DNA of 43,751 nucleotides from Oscillospiraceae bacterium (GCA_017887695.1 JAGHHM010000098.1:1-43751), one strand, 5' to 3'; counted from the first letter of the stretch, positions 1 through 8,360 are shown. Numbers and translations are program-made. The notes: generated by a model from the sequence alone, not told the origin.

Positions 1-2
1 GG

Positions 3-2066
3 GACTGCGACGGTACCGACTATCCCGAGGAGCTGAAAAGCGTGGATGCCAAGGTGTACTCCACCTATTACACCACCCGCAAGGACAACGCCTGGGCCAA
101 GGCCAATCCTGACGAGGTGCAGCAGTGCTACATCATGACCGGCTTCCACACCGCTGTGGGCGGCCCCCTGTCCATCCCCCTGATGCAGGGCATCAGCCCC
201 GAGCTCATGGAGGTGAACACCCGGGATGACATCAAGCGCTGGTGGGAGGTTATGGACCGCACCACCGGAGAGCCTCTGTCCCCTGACGCCTGGCACTATG
301 ACGCTGAGAGCGGCTGCGTGGTCATCGATGAGCCTGCGGCCTTCCACGACTATACGGTGAGCTTCCTTGCTTACCTGATCTGGGACCCGGTCCATATGTA
401 CAACGCCGTCACCAACGACTGGAAGGACTTCGAGCATCAGATCACCTTTGACGTCCGCCAGCCCAAGACCCACAAGTTTACCATGGAGCGGCTGCGCAAG
501 TTTATCGCCGACCACCCCTATGTAAATGTCATCCGCTACACCACCTTCTTCCACCAGTTCACTCTGGTGTTCGACGAGCTCAAGCGGGAGAAGTATGTGG
601 ACTGGTACGGATACTCCGCCAGTGTTTCCCCCTATATCCTGGAGCAGTTTGAGAAGGAAGTGGGGTACCGGTTCCGTCCTGAGTACATCATCGATCAGGG
701 CTACTACAATAACCAGTACCGGGTGCCCTCCAAGGAGTTCAAGGACTTTATGGCCTTCCAGCGCCGGGAGGTGGCCAAGCTGGCCAAGGAGATGGTGGAC
801 ATTACCCATGAGCTGGGGAAGGAAGCCATGATGTTCCTGGGAGACCACTGGATCGGCACCGAGCCCTATATGGACGAGTTCAAGACCATCGGTTTGGACG
901 CAGTGGTAGGCTCCGTGGGCAACGGTTCCACCCTGCGCCTGATCTCCGATATCCCCGGCGTGAAGTACACCGAGGGCCGGTTCCTGCCCTATTTCTTCCC
1001 CGATACCTTCCACGAGGGCGGCGATCCCGTCCGGGAGGCCAAGGAGAACTGGGTCACCGCCCGCCGGGCTATCCTCCGCAAGCCCATCGACCGCATTGGC
1101 TACGGCGGCTACCTGAAGCTGGCCTGCCAGTTCCCGGAGTTCATCGACTATGTGGAGAGCGTGTGCAACGAGTTCCGGGAGCTCTATGAGAACATCAAGG
1201 GCACCACGCCTTACTGCGTCAAGACAGTGGCGGTGCTCAATGCCTGGGGTAAGGCCCGTTCCTGGGGCTGCCACATGGTCCATCACGCCCTCTATCAGAA
1301 GCAGAACTACTCCTATGCCGGGGTGATTGAGGCTCTGTCCGGCGCTCCCTTTGAGGTGAAGTTCCTGAGCTTTGACGATCTGAAGGCGGATCCCCACTGC
1401 TTGGACGGCGTGGATGTTCTCATTAACGTGGGTGACGGCGACACCGCTCATACCGGTGGCCTCTGGTGGGAGGATCCCGCCATCTCTGCCGCTGTGAAGG
1501 CCTTTGTGTGGAACGGCGGCGGTCTCATCGGTGTGGGCGAGCCTGCCGGACACCAGTACCAGGGCCACTACCTCCAGCTGGCTCAGGTGATGGGCGTGGA
1601 AAAGGAAACCGGTTTCACCCTGGGGTACGACAAGTACAACTGGGAGGAGCATCCCGACCACTTTATCCTGGCCGACTGCAAGGGTCAGGTGAACTTCGGC
1701 GAGGGCAAGAAGAGCATCTACGCCCTGCCCGGTGCCCAGATCCTTGTCCAGCGTGACAAGGAGGTGCAGATGGCGGTAAACACCTTCGGCTCTGGCCGCA
1801 GCGTGTACGTTTCCGGCCTGCCCTATTCCTTTGAAAACAGCCGGGTGCTCTATCGTTCTATCCTGTGGGCCGCCGGCGGGGAGGAAGAGCTGCATCGCTG
1901 GTACTCCGAGAATTACAACGTGGAGGTCCACGCCTTTGTCAAAAACGGCAAGTACTGCGTGGTCAACAACACCTATGAGCCTCAGCACACCACGGTGTAC
2001 AAGGGGGATGGTGAGAGCTTCACGCTGGATCTGGCCGCCAATGAAATCCGCTGGTACGAGATCTGA
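3..2066 (+). CDS. 1,3-beta-galactosyl-N-acetylhexosamine phosphorylase (GH112), 5' end outside window
   Basis: This is a GH112 enzyme, which splits beta-galactosyl-N-acetylhexosamines (lacto-N-biose, galacto-N-biose) or galactosyl-rhamnose with phosphate to give galactose 1-phosphate in the cytosol. The frame is open to the left edge (codons DCDGTDYPEEL precede the track's GTG start), so the track start is artificial and about 50 N-terminal residues are probably missing compared with the roughly 720-750 residue family. Visible family stretches are STYYTTRKDNAWAKANPDE near the start, the GDHWIGTEPY segment that probably carries the acid catalyst, and a C-terminal glutamine-amidotransferase-like and beta domain region (NGGGLIGVGEPAGHQYQG). 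Substrate choice between GNB/LNB and Gal-Rha cannot be read from the sequence. A TetR-like gene follows 75 bp downstream and may control it. Family assignment is firm. Confidence 0.93.
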   Translation, partial: DCDGTDYPEELKSVDAKVYSTYYTTRKDNAWAKANPDEVQQCYIMTGFHTAVGGPLSIPLMQGISPELMEVNTRDDIKRWWEVMDRTTGEPLSPDAWHYDAESGCVVIDEPAAFHDYTVSFLAYLIWDPVHMYNAVTNDWKDFEHQITFDVRQPKTHKFTMERLRKFIADHPYVNVIRYTTFFHQFTLVFDELKREKYVDWYGYSASVSPYILEQFEKEVGYRFRPEYIIDQGYYNNQYRVPSKEFKDFMAFQRREVAKLAKEMVDITHELGKEAMMFLGDHWIGTEPYMDEFKTIGLDAVVGSVGNGSTLRLISDIPGVKYTEGRFLPYFFPDTFHEGGDPVREAKENWVTARRAILRKPIDRIGYGGYLKLACQFPEFIDYVESVCNEFRELYENIKGTTPYCVKTVAVLNAWGKARSWGCHMVHHALYQKQNYSYAGVIEALSGAPFEVKFLSFDDLKADPHCLDGVDVLINVGDGDTAHTGGLWWEDPAISAAVKAFVWNGGGLIGVGEPAGHQYQGHYLQLAQVMGVEKETGFTLGYDKYNWEEHPDHFILADCKGQVNFGEGKKSIYALPGAQILVQRDKEVQMAVNTFGSGRSVYVSGLPYSFENSRVLYRSILWAAGGEEELHRWYSENYNVEVHAFVKNGKYCVVNNTYEPQHTTVYKGDGESFTLDLAANEIRWYEI

Positions 2067-2141
2067 AGCAGAAGAGAGCCGGCACCGTGCAGACAAAACC
2101 TGGCAGGCCGGCTGTGAAAAAACCGGAAAGGAAGGCTGTCT

Positions 2142-2711
2142 ATGGCACAGACGACAAAACGAGCCATTGCCGCCTCGCTGAAAAGAATCCTTGAGCAAAA
2201 GCCCCTCAACAAGATTACGGTTACAGATATTGCAAAGGACTGCAGCATCAGCCGCCACACATTTTATTACCATTTCCGGGATGTGTACGACCTGATGGAG
2301 TGGACCTACCGTACGGAAGGCGAGCGCCTGCTGGAGGGTAAGCGGGACTATGAGAACTGGCAGCAGGGGATGGCGGAAATTTTCCGTTATATCCTGGACA
2401 ACCAGGCTATGGTACGCAACGCTCTTCGTTCCGGCAGCCGGGATTATCTGCTGCCTTATCTGTACCAGAGAACGCATAAGTTGCTTTTTGCGGTTGTGGA
2501 GGAGAAATCTCAGGGAAGAAGCATCTCCAGGGAACACAAGGAATTTATCGCTGACTTTTATAAAAACGCCTTTGCCGGCGTAGTTTTGGACTGGGTGGAA
2601 TCCGGTATGGAGCGGGATCCGGCGGATGTTATCGCTGATCTCGGCACGCTGGTCCGGGGCCAGATGGTAGATGCCATCGATAAGTTCAGCCGGGAAGCGG
2701 TAGAGGTATAA
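2142..2711 (+). CDS. TetR/AcrR-family transcriptional regulator
   Basis: This is a 189-residue DNA-binding regulator. The N-terminal TetR helix-turn-helix is clear at about residues 8-50 (KITVTDIAKDCSISRHTFYYHF). The C-terminal half resembles the TetR_C_8/DhaS-like ligand-sensing group, in which some members act as activators or coregulators. The ATG at 2142 has GGAAAGGAAGG about 5 nt upstream. It lies co-directionally 75 bp behind the GH112 gene with no terminator between them, so it may be co-transcribed and sense a sugar metabolite. A strong bidirectional hairpin follows. The ligand is unknown. Confidence 0.88.
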   Translation: MAQTTKRAIAASLKRILEQKPLNKITVTDIAKDCSISRHTFYYHFRDVYDLMEWTYRTEGERLLEGKRDYENWQQGMAEIFRYILDNQAMVRNALRSGSRDYLLPYLYQRTHKLLFAVVEEKSQGRSISREHKEFIADFYKNAFAGVVLDWVESGMERDPADVIADLGTLVRGQMVDAIDKFSREAVEV

Positions 2712-2718
2712 TCACAAA

Positions 2719-2757
2719 AAAAGGCCGGACAGGAATCCAATTCCTGTCCGGCCTTTT
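2719..2757. terminator. bidirectional rho-independent terminator
   Basis: A perfect 17-bp stem (AAAAGGCCGGACAGGAA and its complement) with a 5-nt loop has A-runs on one side and T-runs on the other. It closes the tetR transcript (+) and the cysteine-rich gene piece (-). Confidence 0.92.
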
Positions 2758-2799
2758 GCGTGATAAGGCAGTAAAGGGAAGGTGCTGCGAAAGGGACGG

Positions 2800-3543
2800 T
2801 TATTTGCGGCAGCATTGCTGGCGGCCGCTGTCACAGGGATTGTCGCAGGGCGGCTTGGGAGGGAAGAACTGATCCACAGGGAAGGAAATATTCTGGAACA
2901 TTTCGCAGGGATCATCGCAGCTGCAGCCGGAGCCGCAGTTGCAGGATTTGTCAGGCAGGCAGTAGTCGTATACCGGCATGAGCAGCTGGCTGTCCCGCTC
3001 CAGGCGGATGATGGAAAACTGACCCAGGGTGACAAAGACCCGGCGGTAGTCATCTCCCGGCGTCAGGTCGCAGCTGAAGCACTGGCACACACAGGTGGGG
3101 ATCTCACACAGGTCACAGTCGCAGCAGCGGCAGTCGCAGCAATCTACCAGCTTGGCGCCCAGGACGATGGGATCCACTGCCTCTACAACGGCAATGGGCA
3201 TATTGCTCTGCTCGATAAGCTGCTGATCCAGGGCGTCCAGCCGCACCCGGGAGGAGAATACCTTGGCGGTGCCTTCGCCGCCGAAGAGGATTACGCGCTT
3301 GTCAAAGACACACAGGCCCTCCACTTCCATGGCTCGGGAGCTGGAGCAAAAGGCGCTGATGGTCACACGGTAGAAGAAACGCATATCCACGGAGTAGCAG
3401 CCCCGGTTAAAGGCTACCGGCTCCACATTGATGTAGGTATACAGCAGCTCGGCCTTGCCGCCCTTGACGGACTGGGCACGGTTGAGGATTTCCTGGCCGG
3501 ACTGGGTGGGATAGAAGCGCAGATCCTCAATACAGTCTTTATC
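2800..3543 (-). pseudogene. 3' piece of a cysteine-rich gene split by the prophage
   Basis: The minus frame is open from the attL core (3543) to TAA at 2800, 247 residues. It begins DKDCIEDLRFYPTQSGQEILNRAQ, where there is no ATG/GTG/TTG with a ribosome binding site, and a TAA lies six codons upstream in phage DNA. The track's start at 3426 is an internal GTG without Shine-Dalgarno. The body contains a conserved-looking segment (NRGCYSVDMRFFYRVTISAFCSSSRAMEVEGLCVFDKRVILFGGEG) followed by dense cysteine clusters (CCDCRCCDCDLCEIPTCVCQCFSC; CNCGSGCSC). The missing 5' end lies at 29995-30090 and joins in frame. I recognise it as a type of hypothetical protein seen in Clostridia but know no assigned function. 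Cysteine richness suggests a spore-coat or metal-binding role, which is inference. Confidence 0.85.
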
Positions 3544-3565
3544 ACAACATGGAGCGATTTAGAAG
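3522..3565. other. attL, core TC at 3542-3543
   Basis: To the left is the 3' piece of the cysteine-rich gene; to the right is the phage arm acaacatggagcgatttaga. The reverse complement of the right arm matches the phage arm next to attR at 16 of 22 positions, which gives the inverted-repeat attP of a serine recombinase. Only the 2 bp at the core are shared by attL and attR. Confidence 0.85.
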
Positions 3566-3572
3566 AAATGGC

Positions 3573-3606
3573 AAAAAGGCCGGAGGGGAACCCCTCCGGC
3601 CTTTGC
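3573..3606. terminator. bidirectional hairpin terminator near attL
   Basis: The stem AAAGGCCGGAGGGG / CCCCTCCGGCCTTT has an A-run before and a short T-run after. The same stem recurs at 4561-4589, so the two hairpins bracket the GNAT cassette. On the minus strand it would stop phage transcription before it reaches the split gene piece. Confidence 0.85.
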
Positions 3607-3695
3607 TATTTGGGTTACCAGTAAGGTTTTATTACGGCAGTTCAGCGTTGTCTGTTTCACAGCAATTTTCTGCAGATTCTGTCCATGATCACATG

Positions 3696-3701
3696 TATAC
3701 T
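3696..3701 (+). promoter_or_regulatory. possible -10 element of the GNAT cassette
   Basis: TATACT lies in an AT-rich stretch (3605-3750) upstream of the small ORF, preceded by TG. No good -35 is seen, so this is weak. The rest of 3607-3854 shows nothing else recognisable apart from a possible upstream ATG extension (3750) of the next ORF. Confidence 0.3.
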
Positions 3702-3854
3702 ATTGTTGCAACACAGAAATTATGAAATTTTATGGCGAAATATTGAATTATGCAGAAAGGCGTGGTACAATTGCAACGTAAAGTTACACCAGCAAATGAG
3801 CCAAGCAATTTGCGGTCTGCAGCACGGGAAAGAGATTATGAGGAGATGTTTTGC

Positions 3855-3986
3855 ATGACTTCTGGAAGCAAGAATAATGTTTTTGTGGTCGGTGCCCCGA
3901 AAAACCCGCAAAAGCCCCTTCCTACTGTCAGTAAAGGTCAGGTGGCAAAAGCCCTTGCGTCTGCTGAAAGGTATAAGAAGAAATGA
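3855..3986 (+). CDS. small basic protein upstream of GNAT enzyme
   Basis: This short ORF (43 residues from ATG 3855, MTSGSKNNVFVV...) ends ASAERYKKK. I choose ATG 3855 because GAGGAG sits about 9 nt upstream; the longer track start at 3750 (78 residues) has no ribosome binding site but cannot be excluded. Its TGA overlaps the ATG of the GNAT gene (ATGA), so the two are translationally coupled. No family is recognised. Small gene plus GNAT is a layout shared with acetyltransferase toxin-antitoxin pairs, but the ribbon-helix-helix fold of known antitoxins is not evident. Confidence 0.6.
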   Translation: MTSGSKNNVFVVGAPKNPQKPLPTVSKGQVAKALASAERYKKK

Positions 3987-4549
3987 TTGAAAATGCCCAT
4001 TTTGACATATGGAGCAAAGATATATACGGGTTGGCTTTGGGATTCAAAGTCAACCCTTCTTCTTGCGGGAACCCGGAGCACTTCGAGAATTATATCCGCT
4101 GGTCTGCCATTGATGACAACAACGCCGGGGTATCCACCACCCATGCCTTTATTGATGATGAAAATCATGCCCTCATGGGGTTTGTGAGCCTGAAGGCATC
4201 CTCGCTGCTGAGCAGAGAGGGGAGCATGACCATGGGAGAGCCGGCCCTGGAGATCTCCAACCTGGCAGTCAGTAAGGACTATGAAAGAAGAAGAGTCGGA
4301 ACAGAGCTGATCCTCCATGTCATTGCCGAGGTGCTGAAGGCCAATCGGGGCTTTGCCGGGATCAAGTATATCGTTTTGGCGGCAGATCCTAAAGCCGTTG
4401 GGTTTTATGAGAAAATGGAATTCTATAAGCTGAGGGAATATTTTGAAATTCCTCGGCAGATGGATAATGCCGATTGTGTTCCCATGTTCATGAAGATTCA
4501 GCACAATCAGGACGAAGCCCGCTATGTGGATGTTTCGGATGACGAATAA
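3983..4549 (+). CDS. GNAT-family N-acetyltransferase (prophage cargo)
   Basis: This is a 188-residue acetyltransferase that would transfer acetyl from acetyl-CoA to an unknown amine. The core is visible as a beta4-like LEISNLAVSKDYERRRVGTELI segment (acetyl-CoA pyrophosphate loop RRRVGT, about residues 90-110) and the late KYIVLAADPKAVGFYEKMEFYKL motif typical of GNATs. It lies on the plus strand, opposite to the phage late genes, just inside attL between two near-identical hairpin terminators, so it has its own transcription unit and is likely expressed in the lysogen. Toxin, resistance or modification of a host factor are all possible. Confidence 0.85.
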   Translation: MIENAHFDIWSKDIYGLALGFKVNPSSCGNPEHFENYIRWSAIDDNNAGVSTTHAFIDDENHALMGFVSLKASSLLSREGSMTMGEPALEISNLAVSKDYERRRVGTELILHVIAEVLKANRGFAGIKYIVLAADPKAVGFYEKMEFYKLREYFEIPRQMDNADCVPMFMKIQHNQDEARYVDVSDDE

Positions 4550-4558
4550 CTGGATAGA

Positions 4559-4592
4559 TAAAAGGCCGGAGGGGAGCCCCTCCGGCCTTCTT
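4559..4592. terminator. bidirectional hairpin terminator between GNAT and lysin
   Basis: The stem AAGGCCGGAGGGG / CCCCTCCGGCCTT has A-run and T-rich flanks. It ends the GNAT unit (+) and the late operon (-). The stem is almost identical to the hairpin at 3573-3606. Confidence 0.9.
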
Positions 4593-4598
4593 CTATCC

Positions 4599-5270
4599 TT
4601 AACCGAACACTCCGGCCCGGTCGCAGATAACCAGGATCCGCAGCATGTCCCGGCTGAGATCCAGATCCGCCGGTCGGCCCTGGTCGTCCACCTTGCCGCT
4701 GTTTCCGGTGAGGTAGCCCAGGGCCACCAGCTTGTCCACGGTGGCCTGCGCCCAGCTGGGGCATCCGGCCACGGTGTCGTACCGATCCACCATCTCCTCT
4801 GTCACCTCCTCCATAAGATCCTTGGCCCGGACGGCGCCCACGATGACACTCCAGGCACGGCTCCGGCGCTGGACCTGTCCGCCGTCGGCGTCGCTGCCGG
4901 AGCCGGTATTGCCCTCGATGGCCACCACGCCGCTGCCCGTCACGCTCTCCACGATGCCGCAGTGATCCGTGGCGGCGCCGCCGGGGAAGTCGTAGATCAC
5001 CACGTCTCCGGGGCGGTAATCCTCCGTCACCCACTGGCCGCTCATCTGAGCAGCCCGCATGAGAGCCCCGCAGGAGGCGGTGCGTTGGGGCAGTGCCACG
5101 CCCAGCTGGGCAAAAACCCATTGGACGAACACCATGCACCAGGGATAGCTGCCACCACTGACCTCCCGGCCGTAATACCAGGTGTTATAGCGCACATTGT
5201 TGCTATTGGGCGGACTTTCGCTGATGCCCACCTGGGTAGCGGCCAGGAGGGCCACGTCCCGGCCGGTCAT
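4599..5270 (-). CDS. CHAP-type endolysin
   Basis: This 223-residue peptidoglycan hydrolase is released for host lysis. The N-terminal CHAP/NlpC-P60-like domain (about residues 5-140) shows the catalytic cysteine in YPWCMVFVQW (C45) and the histidine in TDHCGIVE (H103), followed by the usual IEGNTG. The C-terminal part (PSWAQATVDKLVALGYLTG...LSRDMLRILVICDRAG) is a helical repeat found at the end of many Firmicute phage amidases, probably for wall binding. The ATG has AGGAGGGA upstream and overlaps the holin stop by 4 bp. It is the last gene of the late operon. Confidence 0.88.
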   Translation of the reverse strand: MTGRDVALLAATQVGISESPPNSNNVRYNTWYYGREVSGGSYPWCMVFVQWVFAQLGVALPQRTASCGALMRAAQMSGQWVTEDYRPGDVVIYDFPGGAATDHCGIVESVTGSGVVAIEGNTGSGSDADGGQVQRRSRAWSVIVGAVRAKDLMEEVTEEMVDRYDTVAGCPSWAQATVDKLVALGYLTGNSGKVDDQGRPADLDLSRDMLRILVICDRAGVFG

Positions 5271-5596
5271 GACTGATCCCTCCTGGATTTGATGACGCCC
5301 AGCTGCTCGATCAGCTCCCGCAATTTATCGAAGCCAAACATAGCCGCATAGGCTACGATCAAGCCCAGCACCACCGCCGCGGCCACCATGTACCACACCA
5401 CCGGGATCCCCCGGACCTGACAGATGGCGAAGAATGCCAGCAGGGTGATGGTCTCGGCCACAATGAACGCCAGCAGGTTGGTGGGGATCAGGTCCCAGGT
5501 GATCTTCTTCAGCACCTCCACGATGATGTTGACCAGCACGGTGGCCACCGCCACCACGATCAGCAAAGTACTGATATATGCCTCAAGATTCTGCAT
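5267..5596 (-). CDS. holin-like membrane protein
   Basis: This 109-residue protein has an N-terminal hydrophobic helix (about 8-30), two further membrane segments (about 40-60 and 68-88) and a charged tail KLRELIEQLGVIKSRRDQS. Size, topology and 4-bp overlap with the lysin gene fit a class I-like holin that permeabilises the membrane for the endolysin. No sequence family is recognised with certainty. Confidence 0.7.
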   Translation of the reverse strand: MQNLEAYISTLLIVVAVATVLVNIIVEVLKKITWDLIPTNLLAFIVAETITLLAFFAICQVRGIPVVWYMVAAAVVLGLIVAYAAMFGFDKLRELIEQLGVIKSRRDQS

Positions 5597-5975
5597 TTCC
5601 GTCCTCCTTGTCCTTAAGGGCCAGGTCGTAGGTGATCCCGCCCTTTGTGTTCTGCTTTTCTGATTTCTTTATGAGAAACGCCCGGACAGCGCTCCAGCCG
5701 GCGAAGGCCGCCGCCGGGGTACCGGTGAGCCAGGGGAGGGCCCCCTGGTACCCCTTGTATATGGCGTAGGCTGCCAGGATCATGTAGCCGATGGTGGTGG
5801 CCCACACCAGGCCCCCGTCACTGAGGACCAAGAGCTGGGTGAACTCCTTGGCCCGGCCCTTGGCCTGGGCTCCGGCGGTGCTGCCGGTGCGGGAGAGCCG
5901 CAGCAGCCCCACCAGCACCATCACCAGCACCCCCGCCAGGAAGCCCGCCGCCCCGGCCAGGATTACGGCCATCAT
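5583..5975 (-). CDS. phage membrane protein of the lysis region
   Basis: This 130-residue protein has an N-terminal membrane helix (VILAGAAGFLAGVLVMVLVGLL), a basic linker and a second hydrophobic hairpin (TTIGYMILAAYAIYKGYQGALPWLTG). It overlaps the holin-like gene by 14 bp and the upstream gene by 4 bp. It could be a second holin, an antiholin or a spanin-like factor; its role is not readable from sequence. Confidence 0.65.
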   Translation of the reverse strand: MMAVILAGAAGFLAGVLVMVLVGLLRLSRTGSTAGAQAKGRAKEFTQLLVLSDGGLVWATTIGYMILAAYAIYKGYQGALPWLTGTPAAAFAGWSAVRAFLIKKSEKQNTKGGITYDLALKDKEDGNAES

Positions 5976-6337
5976 TCGTCCATCAGGGCGTGGATGCCCT
6001 GCCTCGCCAGGAAGTCCTTCTGTTCGTGTTTGATCTTGACGGCGTAGTCCAGGGCGGCGTGCATGTCGCCGTTGCAGTGGGCGTCCGGGATGCGCTGGAC
6101 AGCCTTGGCTGTTGCCTCACCCAGGGCGATGGAGGCCCTGGTTCCCTTCACAAGGATCAGTGCCAGCTCCTGCTGAGCCTTGGCCTTTTCTTCCGCTGCC
6201 TTATCTCTGGCCCGTTCCCGGGCCTCGATCCGGGTCCGCAGCCGCCAGGCAATAAGCCCCATGAGAGCGGAGGGGATCCCCATGGCGGCAATGAAGGCCG
6301 CCAGAAATCCGCCTGCGGTGATGGTCACCTCGCTCAC
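5972..6337 (-). CDS. small membrane-anchored coiled-coil phage protein
   Basis: The protein is about 121 residues from GTG 6337, chosen because AGGAGGT lies 6 nt upstream and the start overlaps the preceding stop (GTGA); the track's longer N-terminus lies inside the upstream gene. One membrane helix (FLAAFIAAMGIPSALMGLIAWRL) is followed by a highly charged coiled coil (RIEARERARDKAAEEKAKAQQEL). It is similar in layout to XhlA/haemolysin-type phage lysis accessories, but no family is certain. Confidence 0.68.
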   Translation of the reverse strand: MSEVTITAGGFLAAFIAAMGIPSALMGLIAWRLRTRIEARERARDKAAEEKAKAQQELALILVKGTRASIALGEATAKAVQRIPDAHCNGDMHAALDYAVKIKHEQKDFLARQGIHALMDE

Positions 6338-6807
6338 CCCTGCACCTCCTCGATCGTCCCCAGGTCGTCCCACTTTACGCCAACGGACCCAGGGGCCCAT
6401 ACATTTCCGTCCTGGCCGCTGCGCCAGACGTGCCCTTCATAGGTGCAGCAGTCCCCGGTGTTGTAGGGGCTGGTGGAAAGGGCGATGAAGGGCAACGCCT
6501 TCTTCGGGTCGTTGGACCAGTAGAAGCCCCACTGGGCGGGCAGCTCCTCCGGCTCCTGGGTGTAGGTCATGGAGTCATAGGGCTGGATGAGCTTTACCGC
6601 CCGGCCGGCGGAGGACCGGCACACATAGCCCGCTTTGAAATCCTTGTACTGCCGGGTGTGGTCAAATTTGGGTAGGTAGTCCTGCTGGGCCACCACCTCG
6701 GTACCGGTCATGCCCGGCGCGTCCTCCTGGAGCTTCTCCGCCACCTGGCGGCCGATGCGCCGCAGGGCGTCCAGCACCAGGTCCCGGCTGCTCATGGTTG
6801 TACTCAT
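6334..6807 (-). CDS. tail-fibre-associated protein with chitin-binding-like module
   Basis: This 157-residue protein sits downstream of the fibre gene. The C-terminal 35 residues (YNTGDCCTYEGHVWRSGQDGNVWAPGS) resemble the aromatic CBM5/12-type carbohydrate-binding module seen in PBSX-type tail accessory proteins. The first 40 residues form an amphipathic helix. It probably helps surface binding of the tail. Its start and stop overlap neighbours by 4 bp. Confidence 0.65.
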   Translation of the reverse strand: MSTTMSSRDLVLDALRRIGRQVAEKLQEDAPGMTGTEVVAQQDYLPKFDHTRQYKDFKAGYVCRSSAGRAVKLIQPYDSMTYTQEPEELPAQWGFYWSNDPKKALPFIALSTSPYNTGDCCTYEGHVWRSGQDGNVWAPGSVGVKWDDLGTIEEVQG

Positions 6808-7130
6808 ACGCCGTCAACTCCTTCCTTGATGGCCGCCGCCATCTCGTCATAGGTGGGATCCCCAGAGGGCTCCGGCTCCGGAGGATCCGGGGGGAGGGTG
6901 GCCTTCCAGGCCTCCCAGGCCTCCACGTTGGGCTCATACTTGGTCACGGTGTCCACGCCGTCCACCTGCTCTACCGTCAGGATCACAAAGCCGTTGTTGG
7001 CGTAGTAGTCAGCGGTGTCCAGGCTGTCGGGCCATCTCGCATACTTGTTCGGCAATTCTTCCCAGGGCCAGTCTTGAATAGCGGGGTATGCACCATTTTT
7101 GCCTTGAGATAAAAGAATAATTTTATTCAT
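6804..7130 (-). CDS. XkdW-like tail fibre accessory protein
   Basis: This 108-residue protein begins MNKIILLSQGKNGAYPAIQDWPWEELPNKYARWPD, has a middle like XkdW (FVILTVEQVDGVDTVTKYEPNVEAWEAWKA) and ends in a proline-rich acidic tail. XkdW-type proteins lie just behind the fibre genes of PBSX-like tails, and their role in fibre assembly is presumed. The 5' end is AT-rich compared with the rest, continuing the composition shift of the fibre gene. Confidence 0.6.
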   Translation of the reverse strand: MNKIILLSQGKNGAYPAIQDWPWEELPNKYARWPDSLDTADYYANNGFVILTVEQVDGVDTVTKYEPNVEAWEAWKATLPPDPPEPEPSGDPTYDEMAAAIKEGVDGV

Positions 7131-7145
7131 GAGTTTTCTCCTCTT

Positions 7146-7802
7146 CTAGGCAATAGCCCATAAGGTATATTTGACCCCAGAGTGGTTCATCTGGCCAGCA
7201 GCAGTCCCTTGATAAGCAGTGCTGTACCAGCTGAACGTTTTGCCGCTTTCATCCCTTTTGCATTTAATATAGTCTCTGCCTGTGCTCCATGATCCGGTGA
7301 ACCATACTTGGGGCGCGTATTCTGTTGTTACTTGAGTTGCGTCTATGATATTGCGATATTGGCCATATGATCCGTCCCAGTTTTCTGGCCAAAAAACCAG
7401 CTTTGGCGCGAAAGGGAATGTGATAGAAGTAGGATTGTCGCTACCAACTGTACCAGTCCCTATCCAAGAGACAGAAAAGATCCTCACTCTGGTGTCCACC
7501 TGTGCGTCGACATATCCTTTTCTAGCGGCGTGATCGTCCGCCACGGGATCTACTAGACCGGATACAGGGGAGCCACCCATAGCAATAGCGCCCTTCATGG
7601 TGCCGCCGATGAGCTTCAGGAACAGATCGTCCGGCAGCTCATTGTCCGGCACCTTCCCGGTGTCCGGATCCAGGTTGGCCTTTCCGTCGCTGAGCTTCTT
7701 CATGGTGGCGTCCACCGTGTCCATGTTCTCGTTGAGATCGTCCACCAGAACGTTGTCCTGGTCGCCGGGCTTTTTCAAATTGTAGTTGGTTGTGTATTCC
7801 AC
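7146..7802 (-). CDS. tail fibre / receptor-binding protein
   Basis: This 218-residue protein opens MEYTTNYNLKKPGDQDNVLVDDLNENMDTVDATM, the common N-terminus of Firmicute tail fibres that docks on the baseplate, followed by a short collar-like repeat region (GGTMKGAIAMGGSPVSGLVDPVADDHAARKGYVDAQV). The C-terminal half is aromatic and beta-rich (WIGTGTVGSDNPTSITFPFAPKLVFWPENWDG) and probably binds the host surface. The C-terminal coding part is clearly AT-richer than the N-terminal part, a sign of module exchange. Confidence 0.8.
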   Translation of the reverse strand: MEYTTNYNLKKPGDQDNVLVDDLNENMDTVDATMKKLSDGKANLDPDTGKVPDNELPDDLFLKLIGGTMKGAIAMGGSPVSGLVDPVADDHAARKGYVDAQVDTRVRIFSVSWIGTGTVGSDNPTSITFPFAPKLVFWPENWDGSYGQYRNIIDATQVTTEYAPQVWFTGSWSTGRDYIKCKRDESGKTFSWYSTAYQGTAAGQMNHSGVKYTLWAIA

Positions 7803-7814
7803 AAAATCCCTCCT

Positions 7815-8360
7815 TTATGGGTGGTCGCCGAACAGCACGCCCTGCCAGGTGTAGGGAGCCATCTGGCCCCACTGATAGGGCCTGAGGTCGCCCCACTGCT
7901 GGAATTTGTACTCGAAGATCAGCTCCAGGTGGGCGGGCTTGATCTCCTCAATGGCCCGCTTCAGGTCGTCGATGTTGGGCGGGATGCCGTAGATGGAGAC
8001 GAAGCGGACGATGAAGTAATATTCGTCGTTGTGCTCCTCCACCTCCACCTCGCCGTTGACGAAGGCGGCGGCCACGTCGTGGATGAGCTCCACGGTGGTG
8101 ACGCCCTGGCCCCGGAGCTTGGCCACGATCCGGGTCCGCCGGTAGTCCTCCGGCCGGCTGAGATCCACGGGGATGCCGTAGGCCTCCTCCCAGAGCTGCA
8201 GCCCCCAGCCGGAAGCGGTGGTGGGGAAGAGCTGCCGGAGGGTGAGATCCGTGTCCGCCGCCGCGGCGTCCACCATAAGCCCCAGCACCCGCTGCAGCTC
8301 CACGAACTCCGGCGGCGTGCCGTAGTGCTCCGGCAGCATGGCCATCAGGTCGTAGCTCAT
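7815..8360 (-). CDS. YmfQ/Mu gp48-like baseplate protein (DUF2313)
   Basis: This 181-residue protein has the family's typical start (MSYDLMAMLPEHYGTPPEFVELQRVLG) and GWGLQLWEEAYGIP motif. These proteins sit between the J-like wedge protein and the fibre in contractile baseplates. The gene overlaps the baseplate J gene by 4 bp. Confidence 0.82.
   Translation of the reverse strand: MSYDLMAMLPEHYGTPPEFVELQRVLGLMVDAAAADTDLTLRQLFPTTASGWGLQLWEEAYGIPVDLSRPEDYRRTRIVAKLRGQGVTTVELIHDVAAAFVNGEVEVEEHNDEYYFIVRFVSIYGIPPNIDDLKRAIEEIKPAHLELIFEYKFQQWGDLRPYQWGQMAPYTWQGVLFGDHP

Noticed and set aside
2782-3624. 280-residue plus-strand ORF over the cysteine-rich gene piece
   Set aside because: It is the complement of the minus-strand frame with the conserved-looking text and Cys clusters, and runs through the attL junction and a terminator. 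The minus frame joins in frame with the 5' piece at attR.
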